Assembly (NCBI RefSeq): GCF_012933365.1 | Contig: NZ_JABBVZ010000002.1 | Coordinates: 1-64,000, forward strand | DNA: 64,000 nucleotides | Direction: 5' to 3' | Source of the DNA: Sulfobacillus harzensis | GTDB taxonomy: Bacteria; Bacillota; Sulfobacillia; Sulfobacillales; Sulfobacillaceae | Part shown: positions 48,174 through 57,679 of the stretch, in pieces | How the letters are laid out: each line of letters starts with the position of its first letter | How positions within the stretch are numbered: position 1 is the stretch's first letter | Notes under the pieces: generated by a model | The model's input: only the letters and a program-made list of their open reading frames with translations | What the model was told of the DNA's origin: nothing | Databases searched by the model: none | Translations under genes and position numbers: made by a program

Positions 48174-49216
48174 GCGCGCACATCGCCCCTTTCCACGTGA
48201 AGAATCTTGGGCTCCAGCGAGGCGTAGCTTCTCGGTTCAGTGTCAGTAACAATGGTTTGCTGTTCTGTCGTGGATACCGCAGCCAAGAGAGCCTCGCGAC
48301 GCGCCGAATCAAGTTCGGAGAGCACGTCGTCCAGCAAAATGATCGGGCGGATCCCGGTTTCGTTCCAAAGCCAGCGGTGGGTCGCCAGTTTTGTGCTCAG
48401 CGCGAGAGTCCGCAGTTGTCCCTGGGAAGCATACAGCGTAGTGTCGCGCTGGTTAAGGCGAAAAACCACATCATCTCGATGAGGGCCAACTAACGTCGTC
48501 TGTCTGGCCCGCTCCTCGCCGCGCCGGGCGTTTATCAATTGATAGTAGGAGCCTTCATCCGCAATGGGCTCGAGGCTACCGCCGAACTTTAGCGCCGTTT
48601 CGAGCGCTTCCCCTGGCGCCAACTGAGAATGGATGGCCATAGCGAGCGGCAGCAGTGCTGCCAGCGTCTCGCGACGTCGTTGCCAAATGTACAGCCCTTC
48701 TTTGACCAAGAGCGGGGTAAAGTCGTCGACGACCGTTTGAAGAGCCGCTTCCTTCAAGGCCCGGTTCCTTTGCAGCAAGAGACGATGGTACGCGCGTATG
48801 GACCTGGCGTAATGCCTGTCGTGGGGTGCCAGCAATAAATCCAAGAACCGGCGCCGGCGCTCAGGGGATCCCTTGGCCAAATAAACGTCGTCCGGTGAAA
48901 ACAGCACAACCGGGACAACCGGGCCCTGGTGCGTCCGACGGGACGGTTGTCGCTGAATACGGTGCCGCCAGGTTTCGGGTCGTCCTTGAATCTCTCCGGT
49001 AGCCTGCAGCCACGCCACCGGCTCGCCCTCTTGGATGGCTTCGCGCTCTTGAGCGGTGCGAAAATCACGGCCTTGCAACAGCACATAAACGGCTTCCAAT
49101 AGGTTGGTTTTTCCCTGTCCGTTCGATCCCACCAAAAGCGTCAGCCGGGGAGAAAATTCAACCTGGGCACGGCCGATGTTGCGAAAGGCGCTAACATCCA
49201 AGACGTTGATGGCCAT
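48146..49216 (-). CDS. recF: DNA replication and repair protein RecF
   Basis: 356 residues, SMC-like ATPase. Walker A GSNGQGKTNLLEAVY (about 31-45), signature ASQGQLRTLALSTKLA, Walker B PIILLDDVLSELDSARR. ATG 49216 lies one base after the dnaN stop. The S4-domain yaaA gene often found between dnaN and recF is absent. Confidence 0.95.
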   Translation of the reverse strand: MAINVLDVSAFRNIGRAQVEFSPRLTLLVGSNGQGKTNLLEAVYVLLQGRDFRTAQEREAIQEGEPVAWLQATGEIQGRPETWRHRIQRQPSRRTHQGPVVPVVLFSPDDVYLAKGSPERRRRFLDLLLAPHDRHYARSIRAYHRLLLQRNRALKEAALQTVVDDFTPLLVKEGLYIWQRRRETLAALLPLAMAIHSQLAPGEALETALKFGGSLEPIADEGSYYQLINARRGEERARQTTLVGPHRDDVVFRLNQRDTTLYASQGQLRTLALSTKLATHRWLWNETGIRPIILLDDVLSELDSARREALLAAVSTTEQQTIVTDTEPRSYASLEPKILHVERGDVRAWNPPPTRA

Positions 49217-49217
49217 T

Positions 49218-50327
49218 TTAGACGAGTTGTCGAAGCGGCAACACCACGTGACTGTACTGCGCATTCTCAGTATCACGAATGCGCAGCGGTGATTGAACAC
49301 CGGAGAATTCCAGCACCGCCTCTTCTCCCTCCAGGGACTTTAGGGCCTCTAAGAGATAGACCGGATTAAAGAGCAGGTCAAGTTCTTGCCCATGACTGTC
49401 AAATTCCACCGATTCATAGGTTTGCCCAAATTCCTGAGCGGACGCCGAAATGTCCAGTTGTCCCCCCTGGTGGCGAATACGAACCGAACTGGTGCGGTCT
49501 CGCGCAGCAATGAGGTTGGCGCGTTCCAGCGCACCGCGAAAGTCTGACACCCGTACCCGGCCTTGCACAACAAATTCTTGGGGAATGACCCGTTGGTAAT
49601 CGGGATATTGACCATCCAACAAGCGAGAGACAATCACGCTGGAACCGGTGCGAATCCGGACGAGATTGCTGCCCAATGTGAGTTCGGCATCCTCGGCAGC
49701 ATTGAGTCGCGCTGATTCCGCCACCAACTTGGCAGGAACGACACAACTTCGCTCTCCACCCCGATACTCTGGAACTGCGACCCAGGTGTGCGAGAGTCGG
49801 GTGCCATCGGTCGTGGCGAAGATGAGTCGACCAGAATCCAAGGTCAACGACACCCCGCGCAAGATCGGCCGAGTCTCATCTTTGGCACAGGCGAACAACA
49901 ATTCGCGGGCCAAACGAGTAAAAATGCCGGAGCCAATCACAACGGTTTCTAGGGATCCCTCGAGGGCTTGAAATTCGGGAAGCCGCTCAGATCCGAATCC
50001 ATGCAACGTTGCTCGGTTTTTTCCGTACTTAATGACTGCCTTCGCCCCACTGTCCTCCGTCCCGAGTTCCAATGTCGCGGTTGGAATGCGCTGTACAAGC
50101 TCGGTCAAGAGACTTGCCGGCAGAACAATTGTGCCAGGTTCGGTGACTTCAGCGGCAATCTCACTTTGGAGCGTTGTGAATAAATCGGTGGCAGTCAGGG
50201 TTAAAAGGTTGTCCCGAGCGTCCAACTGAATGCCGGCTAAAATTGGCATATTGTTCTGAGGCATAATCACCCGTGATACCGTGGCTAAGGCCTTGGCTAA
50301 TTGATCTTGGGTGGCGTAAATGTGCAT
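49218..50327 (-). CDS. dnaN: DNA polymerase III beta clamp
   Basis: 369 residues; three clamp domains, ending VVLPLRQLV, close to the usual M-P-M-R/L end that binds partners. ATG 50327 (MHIYATQDQLAKAL) follows AAAGGAG; seven earlier codons in frame overlap that site. Confidence 0.96.
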   Translation of the reverse strand: MHIYATQDQLAKALATVSRVIMPQNNMPILAGIQLDARDNLLTLTATDLFTTLQSEIAAEVTEPGTIVLPASLLTELVQRIPTATLELGTEDSGAKAVIKYGKNRATLHGFGSERLPEFQALEGSLETVVIGSGIFTRLARELLFACAKDETRPILRGVSLTLDSGRLIFATTDGTRLSHTWVAVPEYRGGERSCVVPAKLVAESARLNAAEDAELTLGSNLVRIRTGSSVIVSRLLDGQYPDYQRVIPQEFVVQGRVRVSDFRGALERANLIAARDRTSSVRIRHQGGQLDISASAQEFGQTYESVEFDSHGQELDLLFNPVYLLEALKSLEGEEAVLEFSGVQSPLRIRDTENAQYSHVVLPLRQLV

Positions 50328-50348
50328 CCCGAATGCTCCTTTTGTCAA

Positions 50349-50594
50349 ATAGTGCCGAGCTTATGATGAATACGTAAAGATATTTTAAAAGATCGTTGTC
50401 TTAATAAGGCTTGGGGATAAGAGGATAACCGACTCAAACCGCGTCATTTTGCATCATCCGACAGGGAATAAGTTTGGGATAACTTTCCTCGATATCCCCA
50501 AGCCCGTCAGGCCGGGAACGCGTCCTTGGGATAATGTGGACAACTTCCATCATGGTACACAGGGTTGTCCCGGTATTGCCCACACGTTACGCAC
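50349..50594. promoter_or_regulatory. dnaA-dnaN intergenic repeats, second part of oriC
   Basis: 246 bases with four near-copies of TTATCCC(C)AA (50410-50420, 50474-50482, 50492-50501 and 50526-50534, in both orientations) and a TTGTCCACA-like box (50535-50543, minus strand). These resemble relaxed DnaA boxes, and a bipartite origin around dnaA is known in Bacillus. Confidence 0.6.
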
Positions 50595-51947
50595 TTAATG
50601 AGACTCAATGCGTTTTATCAGAGTTTGGATTGTCTGATTGAGCTGCGGGTCCTGAGTGCGATCCCGCAACACTTTTTCGCAGGCATGCATAACTGTGGTA
50701 TGGTCTCGTCCCCCGAATTCCTCGCCGATTTTTGGCAAACTGGCATCGGTCAGTTCACGTGCGATATACATGGCAATTTGTCGAGGATGGGCAACCGCCT
50801 TCGTACGCTTTTTGGCTTTGAACTCCTCTACCCGGAGATCAAAATGGCGGGCGACCTCCTCTTGAATGAGGCGAATCGTAATGACTTTCTTGCGAGTTTC
50901 GTGAATCACATCTTTCAATGCTTCATACGCCAAGTCCGGTGTCAGCGTCTGCCGAGTAATCGATCCATAGGCCATCACGCGAATGAGGGCACCTTCCAAT
51001 TCACGGATGTTGGTGTCAATTTTGGAAGCAATGAACTGAATGACTTCGTCAGGTACCGATAAGTTCTCCAACTGGGCCTTCTTCGATAAAATAGCCATTC
51101 GCGTCTCTAAATCAGGCGGTTGGATGTCGGTAATAAGGCCCCATTCAAAGCGTGACCTAAGCCGTTCCTCCAAGTATTGGATATCCTTAGGCGGCCGATC
51201 GCTGGAGATCACAATCTGCTTATGCGCGCCGTGTAATGCTTCGAACGTATGAAAGAACTCTTCTTGAGTCCGTTCCTTACCGCCCACAAACTGAATGTCA
51301 TCGATGAGCAGCACGTCGATGGTCCGGTATCGGTTGCGAAAGGGCACCATCTTATTATCTTGAATAGCGTTGATGAGTTCGTTGGTAAAGTTTTCGGCCG
51401 ATACGTACAGAACCCGTAAAGCAGCGTCCTGCTTCAACACCACGTGTCCGATAGCATGCATTAAGTGGGTTTTCCCCAGCCCAACACCACCATATAGGAA
51501 CAAGGGATTATAGGCCCGGGCAGGCATTTCCGCGACCGCCAGCGAGGCGGCATGGGCAAAACGGTTGGAGCTGCCAACCACAAAGGCTTCAAAGGTATAT
51601 TTGGGATTGAGGCGCGAGGCATACTCGGATGGTTGAGACTCCCGCGCTGATACCTTAGAACGCGACTCTTTCGGCATGACTGTTTCCGGTTTGGGCGGCG
51701 CCACCATGATGCGAATGTCCAGCGCTTGGCCAAACGTGTTGTGCACCAAATCTCGCATCAAGTCGGTGTAGCGAGCGGCAATGAGTTCTCGCGTAAATTC
51801 GGTGGGGACCTCCAACGTCAGCACGTTGTCGTCCAAACTCTTTGGTACCACGGAGCGTACCCAGGTTTCAAAGCTCGGCGTCGACAACTCATTCTTGAGT
51901 CGGTCAACTACATCAGCCCACAACGACTCAAGGCCGATATTGATCAT
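50595..51947 (-). CDS. dnaA: chromosomal replication initiator DnaA
   Basis: 450 residues. Domain I (1-85), linker, AAA+ with Walker A GGVGLGKTHL, Walker B LLIDDIQFVGGKE, arginine-finger region, and domain IV with DHTTVMHACEKV, which reads the DnaA box. ATG 51947 after GGAAGGAG; the longer frame runs into the origin. Confidence 0.97.
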   Translation of the reverse strand: MINIGLESLWADVVDRLKNELSTPSFETWVRSVVPKSLDDNVLTLEVPTEFTRELIAARYTDLMRDLVHNTFGQALDIRIMVAPPKPETVMPKESRSKVSARESQPSEYASRLNPKYTFEAFVVGSSNRFAHAASLAVAEMPARAYNPLFLYGGVGLGKTHLMHAIGHVVLKQDAALRVLYVSAENFTNELINAIQDNKMVPFRNRYRTIDVLLIDDIQFVGGKERTQEEFFHTFEALHGAHKQIVISSDRPPKDIQYLEERLRSRFEWGLITDIQPPDLETRMAILSKKAQLENLSVPDEVIQFIASKIDTNIRELEGALIRVMAYGSITRQTLTPDLAYEALKDVIHETRKKVITIRLIQEEVARHFDLRVEEFKAKKRTKAVAHPRQIAMYIARELTDASLPKIGEEFGGRDHTTVMHACEKVLRDRTQDPQLNQTIQTLIKRIESH

Positions 51948-52061
51948 GGCACTCCTTCCCCCTGTGAACGCTATGCACAAGAAATCCACAAGATTATCCA
52001 CAACTTGTTGATATCTCTTGTAAAAATAATGATTCCTCCGACGCAGCGGAGGCTCGCCCCC

Positions 52062-52090
52062 ATCATAGCAGATCCCCTTTTGGGGTACAA
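52062..52090 (-). promoter_or_regulatory. dnaA promoter
   Basis: Minus strand TTGTAC (52085-52090), 17 bases, TATGAT (52062-52067). The DnaA boxes lie downstream, fitting autoregulation. Confidence 0.7.
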
Positions 52091-52176
52091 TTGAATTAGA
52101 GGGAGTTCCTAGCGGATCTTGTGCATTTTGGAAGCCCGTTGGGCATACCCTGAAACGGGACAGGTGGTGGCACTCC

Positions 52177-52205
52177 TTGACCCTCAGAGTGGGCGTCTGT
52201 ATAAT
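52177..52205 (+). promoter_or_regulatory. rpmH promoter
   Basis: TTGACC (52177-52182), 17 bases, TATAAT (52200-52205), near-consensus; about 30 bases before the rpmH start. Confidence 0.88.
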
Positions 52206-52241
52206 AAATGCGATTTGCCTTGTGTCAGGGGGTGACTAAGG

Positions 52242-52376
52242 ATGAAGCGCACCTATCAACCGAATCGGCGTCACCGCCATAAAGTTCACGGATTTCGGCA
52301 GCGCATGCGTACCCGCTCGGGTCGGGCTGTACTGCGGCGTCGTCGCCAAAAAGGCCGTAAGCGGGTAGCGGTTTAA
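52242..52376 (+). CDS. rpmH: ribosomal protein L34
   Basis: 44 residues, the usual size, 40% Arg/Lys: [18 protein letters not shown] then [19 protein letters not shown]. Ribosome site GGGGGTGA. First gene of the rightward arm. Confidence 0.97.
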   Translation: MKRTYQPNRRHRHKVHGFRQRMRTRSGRAVLRRRRQKGRKRVAV

Positions 52377-52380
52377 TCAC

Positions 52381-52725
52381 ATGCAATACCAGCGTCTTAA
52401 AAAGCGCGCGGAATTTGGACAGGTTTTTAAACGAGGCCGGACGTATGGGGACCGTTACGTGGTCCTTTTCGTTCTCTATCCAGGCCGAGGGCCGCGTCCG
52501 CGGGTGGGGTTCGCAACTCAGCGGACGGTTGGCAATGCCGTGAGGCGTAACCGGGTGCGACGACGCTTGAGGGCGTTGTACAGCCAATATGCCGATGACG
52601 TGAAGCCCTGCGGAGATTTGATCTTTTTAGGGAAAAAAAGCGTGCTGGATGCTCGCTGGACAGATTTAGAGCAATCTATGCAGCGCGTTCTCCGGCAAGC
52701 CGGGTGCTTGGGCAGCAAGGGTTGA
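52381..52725 (+). CDS. rnpA: ribonuclease P protein component
   Basis: 114 residues. RNR motif in [16 protein letters not shown] (about 51-66) that contacts the [19 protein letters not shown] start. Four bases after rpmH, so coupled. Matures tRNA 5' ends. Confidence 0.95.
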   Translation: MQYQRLKKRAEFGQVFKRGRTYGDRYVVLFVLYPGRGPRPRVGFATQRTVGNAVRRNRVRRRLRALYSQYADDVKPCGDLIFLGKKSVLDARWTDLEQSMQRVLRQAGCLGSKG

Positions 52726-52730
52726 TTGTG

Positions 52731-52940
52731 ATGAAGTACGTAGTGTTGGGGCTGATACGGGTATACCAGCGGTATGTGTCTCCCATGACGCCGCCGTCCT
52801 GTCGGTATGTGCCTACCTGTTCCCAGTATGCGGTGGAGTCGGTATCGAAATACGGGGCTCTGAAAGGTTCATGGTTGGCCATTCGGCGGATCAGCCGATG
52901 CCATCCCTTTCACGAAGGTGGGTATGACCCTGTGCCTTAG
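52731..52940 (+). CDS. yidD: YidD membrane insertion factor
   Basis: 69 residues. Family signature [58 protein letters not shown] is present (residues 12-69), with Cys 24, 30 and a CHP motif. ATG 52731 gives the standard start. Helps YidC insert proteins. Confidence 0.93.
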   Translation: MKYVVLGLIRVYQRYVSPMTPPSCRYVPTCSQYAVESVSKYGALKGSWLAIRRISRCHPFHEGGYDPVP

Positions 52941-52958
52941 GGCCACGAGGAGGATGTT

Positions 52959-53636
52959 ATGGGAGCAATTTGGCATGGGTTCACGGGCCTGATACAAGCG
53001 ATATTTATCGTCTTCTATCATTGGACCGGGAACTATGTGATTGGCATTGTGCTGCTGACGCTGTTGGTTCGTCTGGTGCTTCTACCATTAGGTGTGGCAC
53101 AGGCGCGTTCCATGCAGAAGATGGCACGACTAGCTCCGAAGCAGCGGGAGTTGCAGCAAAAGCACAAGGGCAATCCCCAGGTGCTGAACCAGGAAATCTC
53201 CAAGATGTATAAAGAGGAGGGTGTGAATCCCGCGTCGGGTTGTCTCCCCCTCTTGCTCCAGATTCCAGTCATGTACGGGTTGTTTGACGTTTTACGGACG
53301 TTTCACTATCGGCAGAGCGGTGGATTGTGGATTTGGCACAACCTGGCTCAGCCTGACCATACATTTGTATTGCCCATTTTGGTAGCGATTAGCACCTTTT
53401 TCATGCAACGTCAGACGATGCAAATGACCCCTTCTCAACCCGGCATGGAGTCGAGTCAGAAGATGATGTTGTACATGATGCCGTTGGTATTTGGGTACGT
53501 AGCCTACCGATTTCCGGCCGGTCTCTCCATCTATTATGTCGTATCTAACGTGTTTCAGTGGGTTCAAACCATTGTCTTGCTGCGAAGGCCCATTAACGGC
53601 GGAGCTGCCGGTAGTGCACCGGCAACGCAAAAGTGA
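52959..53636 (+). CDS. yidC: YidC/Oxa1 membrane insertase
   Basis: 225 residues, the short Gram-positive form but without a lipoprotein signal. Five membrane segments with the hydrophilic-groove Arg in LLVRLVLLPLG, coiled loop MQKMARLAPKQRELQQKH and GCLPLLLQIPVMYGLFDVLR. Followed by a terminator, so jag is not co-transcribed. Confidence 0.93.
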   Translation: MGAIWHGFTGLIQAIFIVFYHWTGNYVIGIVLLTLLVRLVLLPLGVAQARSMQKMARLAPKQRELQQKHKGNPQVLNQEISKMYKEEGVNPASGCLPLLLQIPVMYGLFDVLRTFHYRQSGGLWIWHNLAQPDHTFVLPILVAISTFFMQRQTMQMTPSQPGMESSQKMMLYMMPLVFGYVAYRFPAGLSIYYVVSNVFQWVQTIVLLRRPINGGAAGSAPATQK

Positions 53637-53647
53637 GAGTTCAGGGA

Positions 53648-53676
53648 AAAGCCGCGCGATGCGCGGTTTTTTTTGT
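53648..53676 (+). terminator. rho-independent terminator after yidC
   Basis: CCGCGC - GAT - GCGCGG stem extended by AAAG/TTTT pairs, then TTTTTTTT. Confidence 0.9.
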
Positions 53677-53741
53677 ATCCCGGTAATCGGCAGTGGGGTG
53701 TTGTTTTGGTAACATATGGATGTCAATAGAAGGAGGGTTCG

Positions 53742-54437
53742 ATGGAACAAATTCGGGGACTCAAATCAGAATATGGCGTTCCCGACGATCGCCAGGACTT
53801 GCTGGAAGGGTACATACGTTTAGTTGAATCAGCTCCCATGAATTTAACCGCTTGGCGGGGCGACCTGCTGTGGCAGCGCGGGGTACTTGATTCGTTGGCT
53901 ATGGGCTGTCTTTTACGGACGGGCGTCCAACGGGCATTGGATATAGGAAGCGGTGGGGGTTTTCCGGGCATGGTCTTGGCCATCCAAAAACCGTCGGTTC
54001 ACTGGGTATTGCTGGATTCTCGGGCGCGCCGCTGCGATTTTTTGCGCGGGGCAGTTGAAGACCTTGGATTAAATAACGTGGAGGTTGTTACGGCGAGGGC
54101 GGAGCAGTGGGTCGTTAAGGAGCCGCGGGTTCGGGAGGAGTTTGATGCTGTAACCTTGCGAGCGGTGGCCTCAACCGCGGTGTCGTTGGAGTTAGGATTG
54201 CCCTATACGCGGGTTGGAGGACAGGTTCTTTTGGCCAAAGGTCCTCGGGGGCCCGTCGAGTTGGATCAGGAACGGGGGCGGTTGGAACATTTGGGGGGCG
54301 CGCTAAAGGGATGGTATTCGGGTGTGTATCGAAGTAGTCAGGGTGACTATGACCAGTTTGCAGTCATAGAGAAAGTGGGCCCGACTCCCAGGGTATTCCC
54401 GCGGAGGGCCAAAGACTTGGGGAAAAGCTGGGACTAA
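53742..54437 (+). CDS. rsmG: 16S rRNA (guanine527-N7)-methyltransferase
   Basis: 231 residues, Rossmann methyltransferase. SAM motif ALDIGSGGGFPGMVLAI (about 66-82), N-terminal MNLTAWR, LLDSRARRCDFL. ATG after AGGAGGG. Mutations in this gene give low-level streptomycin resistance in other species. Confidence 0.93.
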   Translation: MEQIRGLKSEYGVPDDRQDLLEGYIRLVESAPMNLTAWRGDLLWQRGVLDSLAMGCLLRTGVQRALDIGSGGGFPGMVLAIQKPSVHWVLLDSRARRCDFLRGAVEDLGLNNVEVVTARAEQWVVKEPRVREEFDAVTLRAVASTAVSLELGLPYTRVGGQVLLAKGPRGPVELDQERGRLEHLGGALKGWYSGVYRSSQGDYDQFAVIEKVGPTPRVFPRRAKDLGKSWD

Positions 54438-54466
54438 GGACGGCAACGTCGGTCAGGAGGCGTTTT

Positions 54467-55255
54467 GTGGAAAATCACGGCGATGCAGCGGTGCAGATGG
54501 TTCCTGTTGACCGAATCCAGGTCAACCCCTATCAACCTCGCCGGCAGATATCGGCCAAAGAGCTTTCGCAACTGGTTGAGTCCATTCATAATCATGGGGT
54601 AATTCAGCCGATTGTGGTGTCGCCGGTTGAACGGGGATACCAATTAATTGCGGGCGAACGGCGGTTTCGAGCAGCTCGGATGGCAGGGCTCACCCGGATT
54701 CCAGCGGTTGTCAGGCGAGCCGATGGCGAAACCAGTGCTGTCCTGGCGTTAGTGGAAAATTTGCATCGGCAAAGTTTGTCATATTGGGATGAGGCGGAAG
54801 GTTTTTTGCGGCTTCACACAGAATTTCATTGGACGCAGAGTCAAATTGCGGAGACCATGGGTCTGAGTCAGAGTGCTGTGGCCAACAAGCTGCGACTTTT
54901 ACAGTTGGACCGTGATATCCGTCGACGCATTCAAGAAGCGGGACTTACTGAGCGGCATGCGCGGGTGTTGTTGTCATTGCAAGCGGACCAAGAACGGCGC
55001 ACGTTGTTAACTCTCATGATTGATAATAAGTGGACTGTGCGTCAGGCAGAAGAATGGATTGCCCATCGCGCCCGTGGGAGGAATTCACATCCGGCAACCA
55101 AGGCTGTGGTCAAGGATTTCCGCATTGTCTACAACGCGTTTAAGAAGACGCTGAGTGCTGTCGAAGAGGCGGGCATGGCAGTGGAAATGACGCAGCATGA
55201 AGATTCCACGGGTTGGGAGATTCGGGTGCGCATTCCCAAAAATCGGGAGGGGTAA
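54467..55255 (+). CDS. noc: Noc-like ParB-family protein
   Basis: 262 residues. ParB CTP-binding motifs NPYQPRR, GERRFRAARMAGL (54-66) and the helix-turn-helix TQSQIAETMGLSQSAVANKLRLL. GTG start after AGGAGG. It precedes parA while a second ParB follows it, the noc-soj-spo0J order of Bacillus; hence nucleoid occlusion is the likely role. Confidence 0.82.
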   Translation: MENHGDAAVQMVPVDRIQVNPYQPRRQISAKELSQLVESIHNHGVIQPIVVSPVERGYQLIAGERRFRAARMAGLTRIPAVVRRADGETSAVLALVENLHRQSLSYWDEAEGFLRLHTEFHWTQSQIAETMGLSQSAVANKLRLLQLDRDIRRRIQEAGLTERHARVLLSLQADQERRTLLTLMIDNKWTVRQAEEWIAHRARGRNSHPATKAVVKDFRIVYNAFKKTLSAVEEAGMAVEMTQHEDSTGWEIRVRIPKNREG

Positions 55256-55257
55256 GT

Positions 55258-56019
55258 TTGAGCCGGGTCATAGCGGTGGCCAATCAAAAAGGCGGGGTGG
55301 GTAAGACCACGACGGTTATCAACTTGGCTGCCTATCTGGCGGATTCAGGAAAGCGGGTATTGGCCATTGACGTTGATCCCCAAGGCAATACCACAACCGG
55401 ACTTGGGATAGAAAAGTCACTCGTCGACGTATCCATTTACGATGTGTTGTTGGGCGGCGAGCCGCTCATGGAGGCGCTGATTCCGACAGAGGTGGTCGGG
55501 TTACACCTCTTACCGGCGACGTTGGACCTCGCGGGTGCGGAGGTTGAACTGTCCCAACAGGAGGGGCGGGAATTGCTCCTTGAGAAGGAGGTCCGCCTGA
55601 TTCGGGATCGGTACGATTATGTCTTCATCGACTGCCCTCCCTCACTGGGGTTGCTGACTATTAATGCTTTAACAGCTGCCGATTCGGTGATTATCCCAAT
55701 GCAATGCGAGTTTTTTGCATTGGAGGGCTTGAGTCAGCTGTTATCGACTATTGAGCTCGTGCAAAAACGGTTAAATCCGCGTTTGAAGCTGGAAGGCGTG
55801 TTGTTGACGATGTATGACGCACGCACTAATTTAGCGCAGCAGGTTGCTGACGAAGTGCGCAAACATTTTCATCAACAGGTCTACCAATCGGTTATTCCCA
55901 GGGCTGTACGGCTGAGCGAGGCACCCAGTCATGGGCTGCCTATTCTGCGTTACGACCCGAAGTCCCGAGGAGCAGAAGGCTATCAAAAATTGGCTAAAGA
56001 GGTGATGCAGCATGGCTAA
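55258..56019 (+). CDS. parA: chromosome-partitioning ATPase ParA (Soj)
   Basis: 253 residues. Deviant Walker A NQKGGVGKTTTVIN (about 8-21), DVDPQGNTTTGLG, Walker B DYVFIDCPPSLG. The TTG at 55258, 2 bases after the noc stop and preceded by GGGAGGGG, gives the canonical N-terminus; the ORF 15 codons longer overlaps noc. Confidence 0.95.
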   Translation: MSRVIAVANQKGGVGKTTTVINLAAYLADSGKRVLAIDVDPQGNTTTGLGIEKSLVDVSIYDVLLGGEPLMEALIPTEVVGLHLLPATLDLAGAEVELSQQEGRELLLEKEVRLIRDRYDYVFIDCPPSLGLLTINALTAADSVIIPMQCEFFALEGLSQLLSTIELVQKRLNPRLKLEGVLLTMYDARTNLAQQVADEVRKHFHQQVYQSVIPRAVRLSEAPSHGLPILRYDPKSRGAEGYQKLAKEVMQHG

Positions 56020-56899
56020 GGCGCGGGGATTAGGCCGCGGTCTCTCGTCGTTGATTCCTGAGCGTTCGCCGGAAGAACGCACCCAGGAAAATCTTCACGG
56101 CTCGACGGCACCTCAAGGCATTGACCTCGGCGCTGTCGAGGCCAACCCTTTTCAGCCTCGGCGCGTTTTTCGAGAAGAGGATTTGGCGGAATTAACGGCA
56201 TCGATTCGCATTCACGGCGTGATTCAGCCCATTCTGGTGCGTCCTGTCGACGGCCATTATCAGCTAATTGCTGGTGAGCGACGTGTACGCGCAGCGCGGG
56301 CCGCGGGATTGCGCACCATTCCGGCGGTCGTTAAGGAGTTCAGCGACCGAGAAGCGGTTGAGCTCGCATTGGTGGAAAACTTACAGCGTAGCGATCTGAA
56401 TCCGATGGAAGAGAGTTTGGCTTACAATCGGCTGATTGACGAATTTGGGTGGACGCAAGAAGAGATCGGGGCGCGGGTGGGAAAATCGCGCAGTCACGTG
56501 GCCAATTACCTGAGATTGTTGAATTTGGAAGAGGAGATCCAGCGTCTGATCTCTGAGCAAGCGCTAACTGTGGCCCACGCGAAAGTGTTGCTGTCTGTTG
56601 CCGATGGGCGGCGTCGCGAGTTGGCGCGCCGATCGGCTGAAGAAGGTTGGACTGTTAAGCAGTTGGAGGCTGCCGTGAAGCGGGGCGACCTTCCTCCACG
56701 GCCAAAGGCACAAGAAGATGTGCATTTAAAAAGTGTGGAGGCTGGCCTCAGACGGCGGTTGGGTACTAAGGTCACGTTGCGCGGGGACAGCCAAAAGGGC
56801 CGCATAGAAATTCCCTATCGAAGTTTAGATGAGCTAGAACGTCTCTTAGCAATCCTGGATCACGAGCCCTCGCCATCGGATGGTGGATTTGTGGTTTAA
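56012..56899 (+). CDS. parB: chromosome-partitioning protein ParB (Spo0J)
   Basis: 295 residues. NPFQPRR, GERRVRAARAAGL and ENLQRSDLNPMEE motifs of the CTPase, helix-turn-helix WTQEEIGARVGKSRSHVANYLRLL, C-terminal dimer domain. Overlaps parA by 8 bases. A palindrome that may be its parS site lies 3 bases past the stop. Confidence 0.94.
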   Translation: MAKARGLGRGLSSLIPERSPEERTQENLHGSTAPQGIDLGAVEANPFQPRRVFREEDLAELTASIRIHGVIQPILVRPVDGHYQLIAGERRVRAARAAGLRTIPAVVKEFSDREAVELALVENLQRSDLNPMEESLAYNRLIDEFGWTQEEIGARVGKSRSHVANYLRLLNLEEEIQRLISEQALTVAHAKVLLSVADGRRRELARRSAEEGWTVKQLEAAVKRGDLPPRPKAQEDVHLKSVEAGLRRRLGTKVTLRGDSQKGRIEIPYRSLDELERLLAILDHEPSPSDGGFVV

Positions 56900-56902
56900 A
56901 AA

Positions 56903-56918
56903 TGTTCCTCGAGGAACA
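56903..56918. promoter_or_regulatory. candidate parS site 1
   Basis: TGTTCCTCGAGGAACA, perfect 16-bp palindrome (20 bp with flanks AA/TT). It matches the common parS TGTTTCACGTGAAACA at 12 of 16 positions, with four symmetric changes. An identical copy is at 62320. Confidence 0.7.
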
Positions 56919-56961
56919 TTATTGAGGAACCAATATTTGGCATAGGAGCTATCAGCAGCGA

Positions 56962-57663
56962 ATGAATCACCTTACCGGTGCGTTGGTTAACGGTGTCGGG
57001 GCACTGTTGGGTTCTCTGTTGGGCCTCGCATGGGGAGGACGGCTAAGCGCCGCTTTCCGGCGAGAGGCGATGCGACTGATGGGCCTTGTTGTCGTTGTCA
57101 TTGGGGTTAAGATGGCGTTTCCGCTGGCTGACCCCGTCAACCTGCTGGTTTCGGTCGTTGTCGGAGCTTGGCTGGGCGCACTCCTTCGCATCAGTGAACG
57201 TTTGGATGTGTTGGGACAGTCTATCGAGCGGCGTGTTGGGAAAAGAGGCTTCATGCAGGGTTTTATTTCTGCCGCGCTGATCTTTAATGTAGGCGCCATG
57301 GCAATTGTCGGATCCTTGCAAGCGGGGCTGACACGCCACCCCACGATATTGGAAACCAAGGCAATATTAGATGGGGTGACCGCCTTGCTGCTGACGTCGA
57401 CGGCGGGATGGGGTGTGGTCCTAGCGGCACCCCTGACATTTGTCTACGAGGGCGTTTTGTCGATTTTGGCCTCCCTTCTTAAGGGGTTCTTGTCGGGAGC
57501 GATTCTCACCGATCTGAGTGTGGTGGGTGGTGTGATGGTCGCCGCAATCGGGGTGAATTTTCTTAGTGAAAAACCGTTGATTAACATTGCCAATCTACTC
57601 CCAGCTTTGGTCCTGACGGTTATACTAGGATGGTTGAAGCTTCAGGGTGTGTCTTTTCTTTAA
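56962..57663 (+). CDS. DUF554 membrane protein
   Basis: 233 residues, seven hydrophobic helices; GALVNGVGALLGSLLGL start and SAALIFNVGAMAIVGSLQAGL are family features (YdfK-like). Function unknown, perhaps a transporter. Its end overlaps an extended frame of the next gene. Confidence 0.85.
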   Translation: MNHLTGALVNGVGALLGSLLGLAWGGRLSAAFRREAMRLMGLVVVVIGVKMAFPLADPVNLLVSVVVGAWLGALLRISERLDVLGQSIERRVGKRGFMQGFISAALIFNVGAMAIVGSLQAGLTRHPTILETKAILDGVTALLLTSTAGWGVVLAAPLTFVYEGVLSILASLLKGFLSGAILTDLSVVGGVMVAAIGVNFLSEKPLINIANLLPALVLTVILGWLKLQGVSFL

Positions 57664-57679
57664 ATTGATAGGAGGGTCC

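Larger units (their letters stand above)
51948..52241. other. oriC, dnaA upstream part
   Basis: Divergence point of the leftward dnaA and rightward rpmH arms. Three DnaA boxes in one orientation: CTATGCACA (51971-51979), AAATCCACA (51982-51990) and TTATCCACA (51994-52002), spaced 11-12 bases, next to an AT-rich stretch (52005-52035) that may unwind. Both arms' promoters lie within. Confidence 0.82.
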
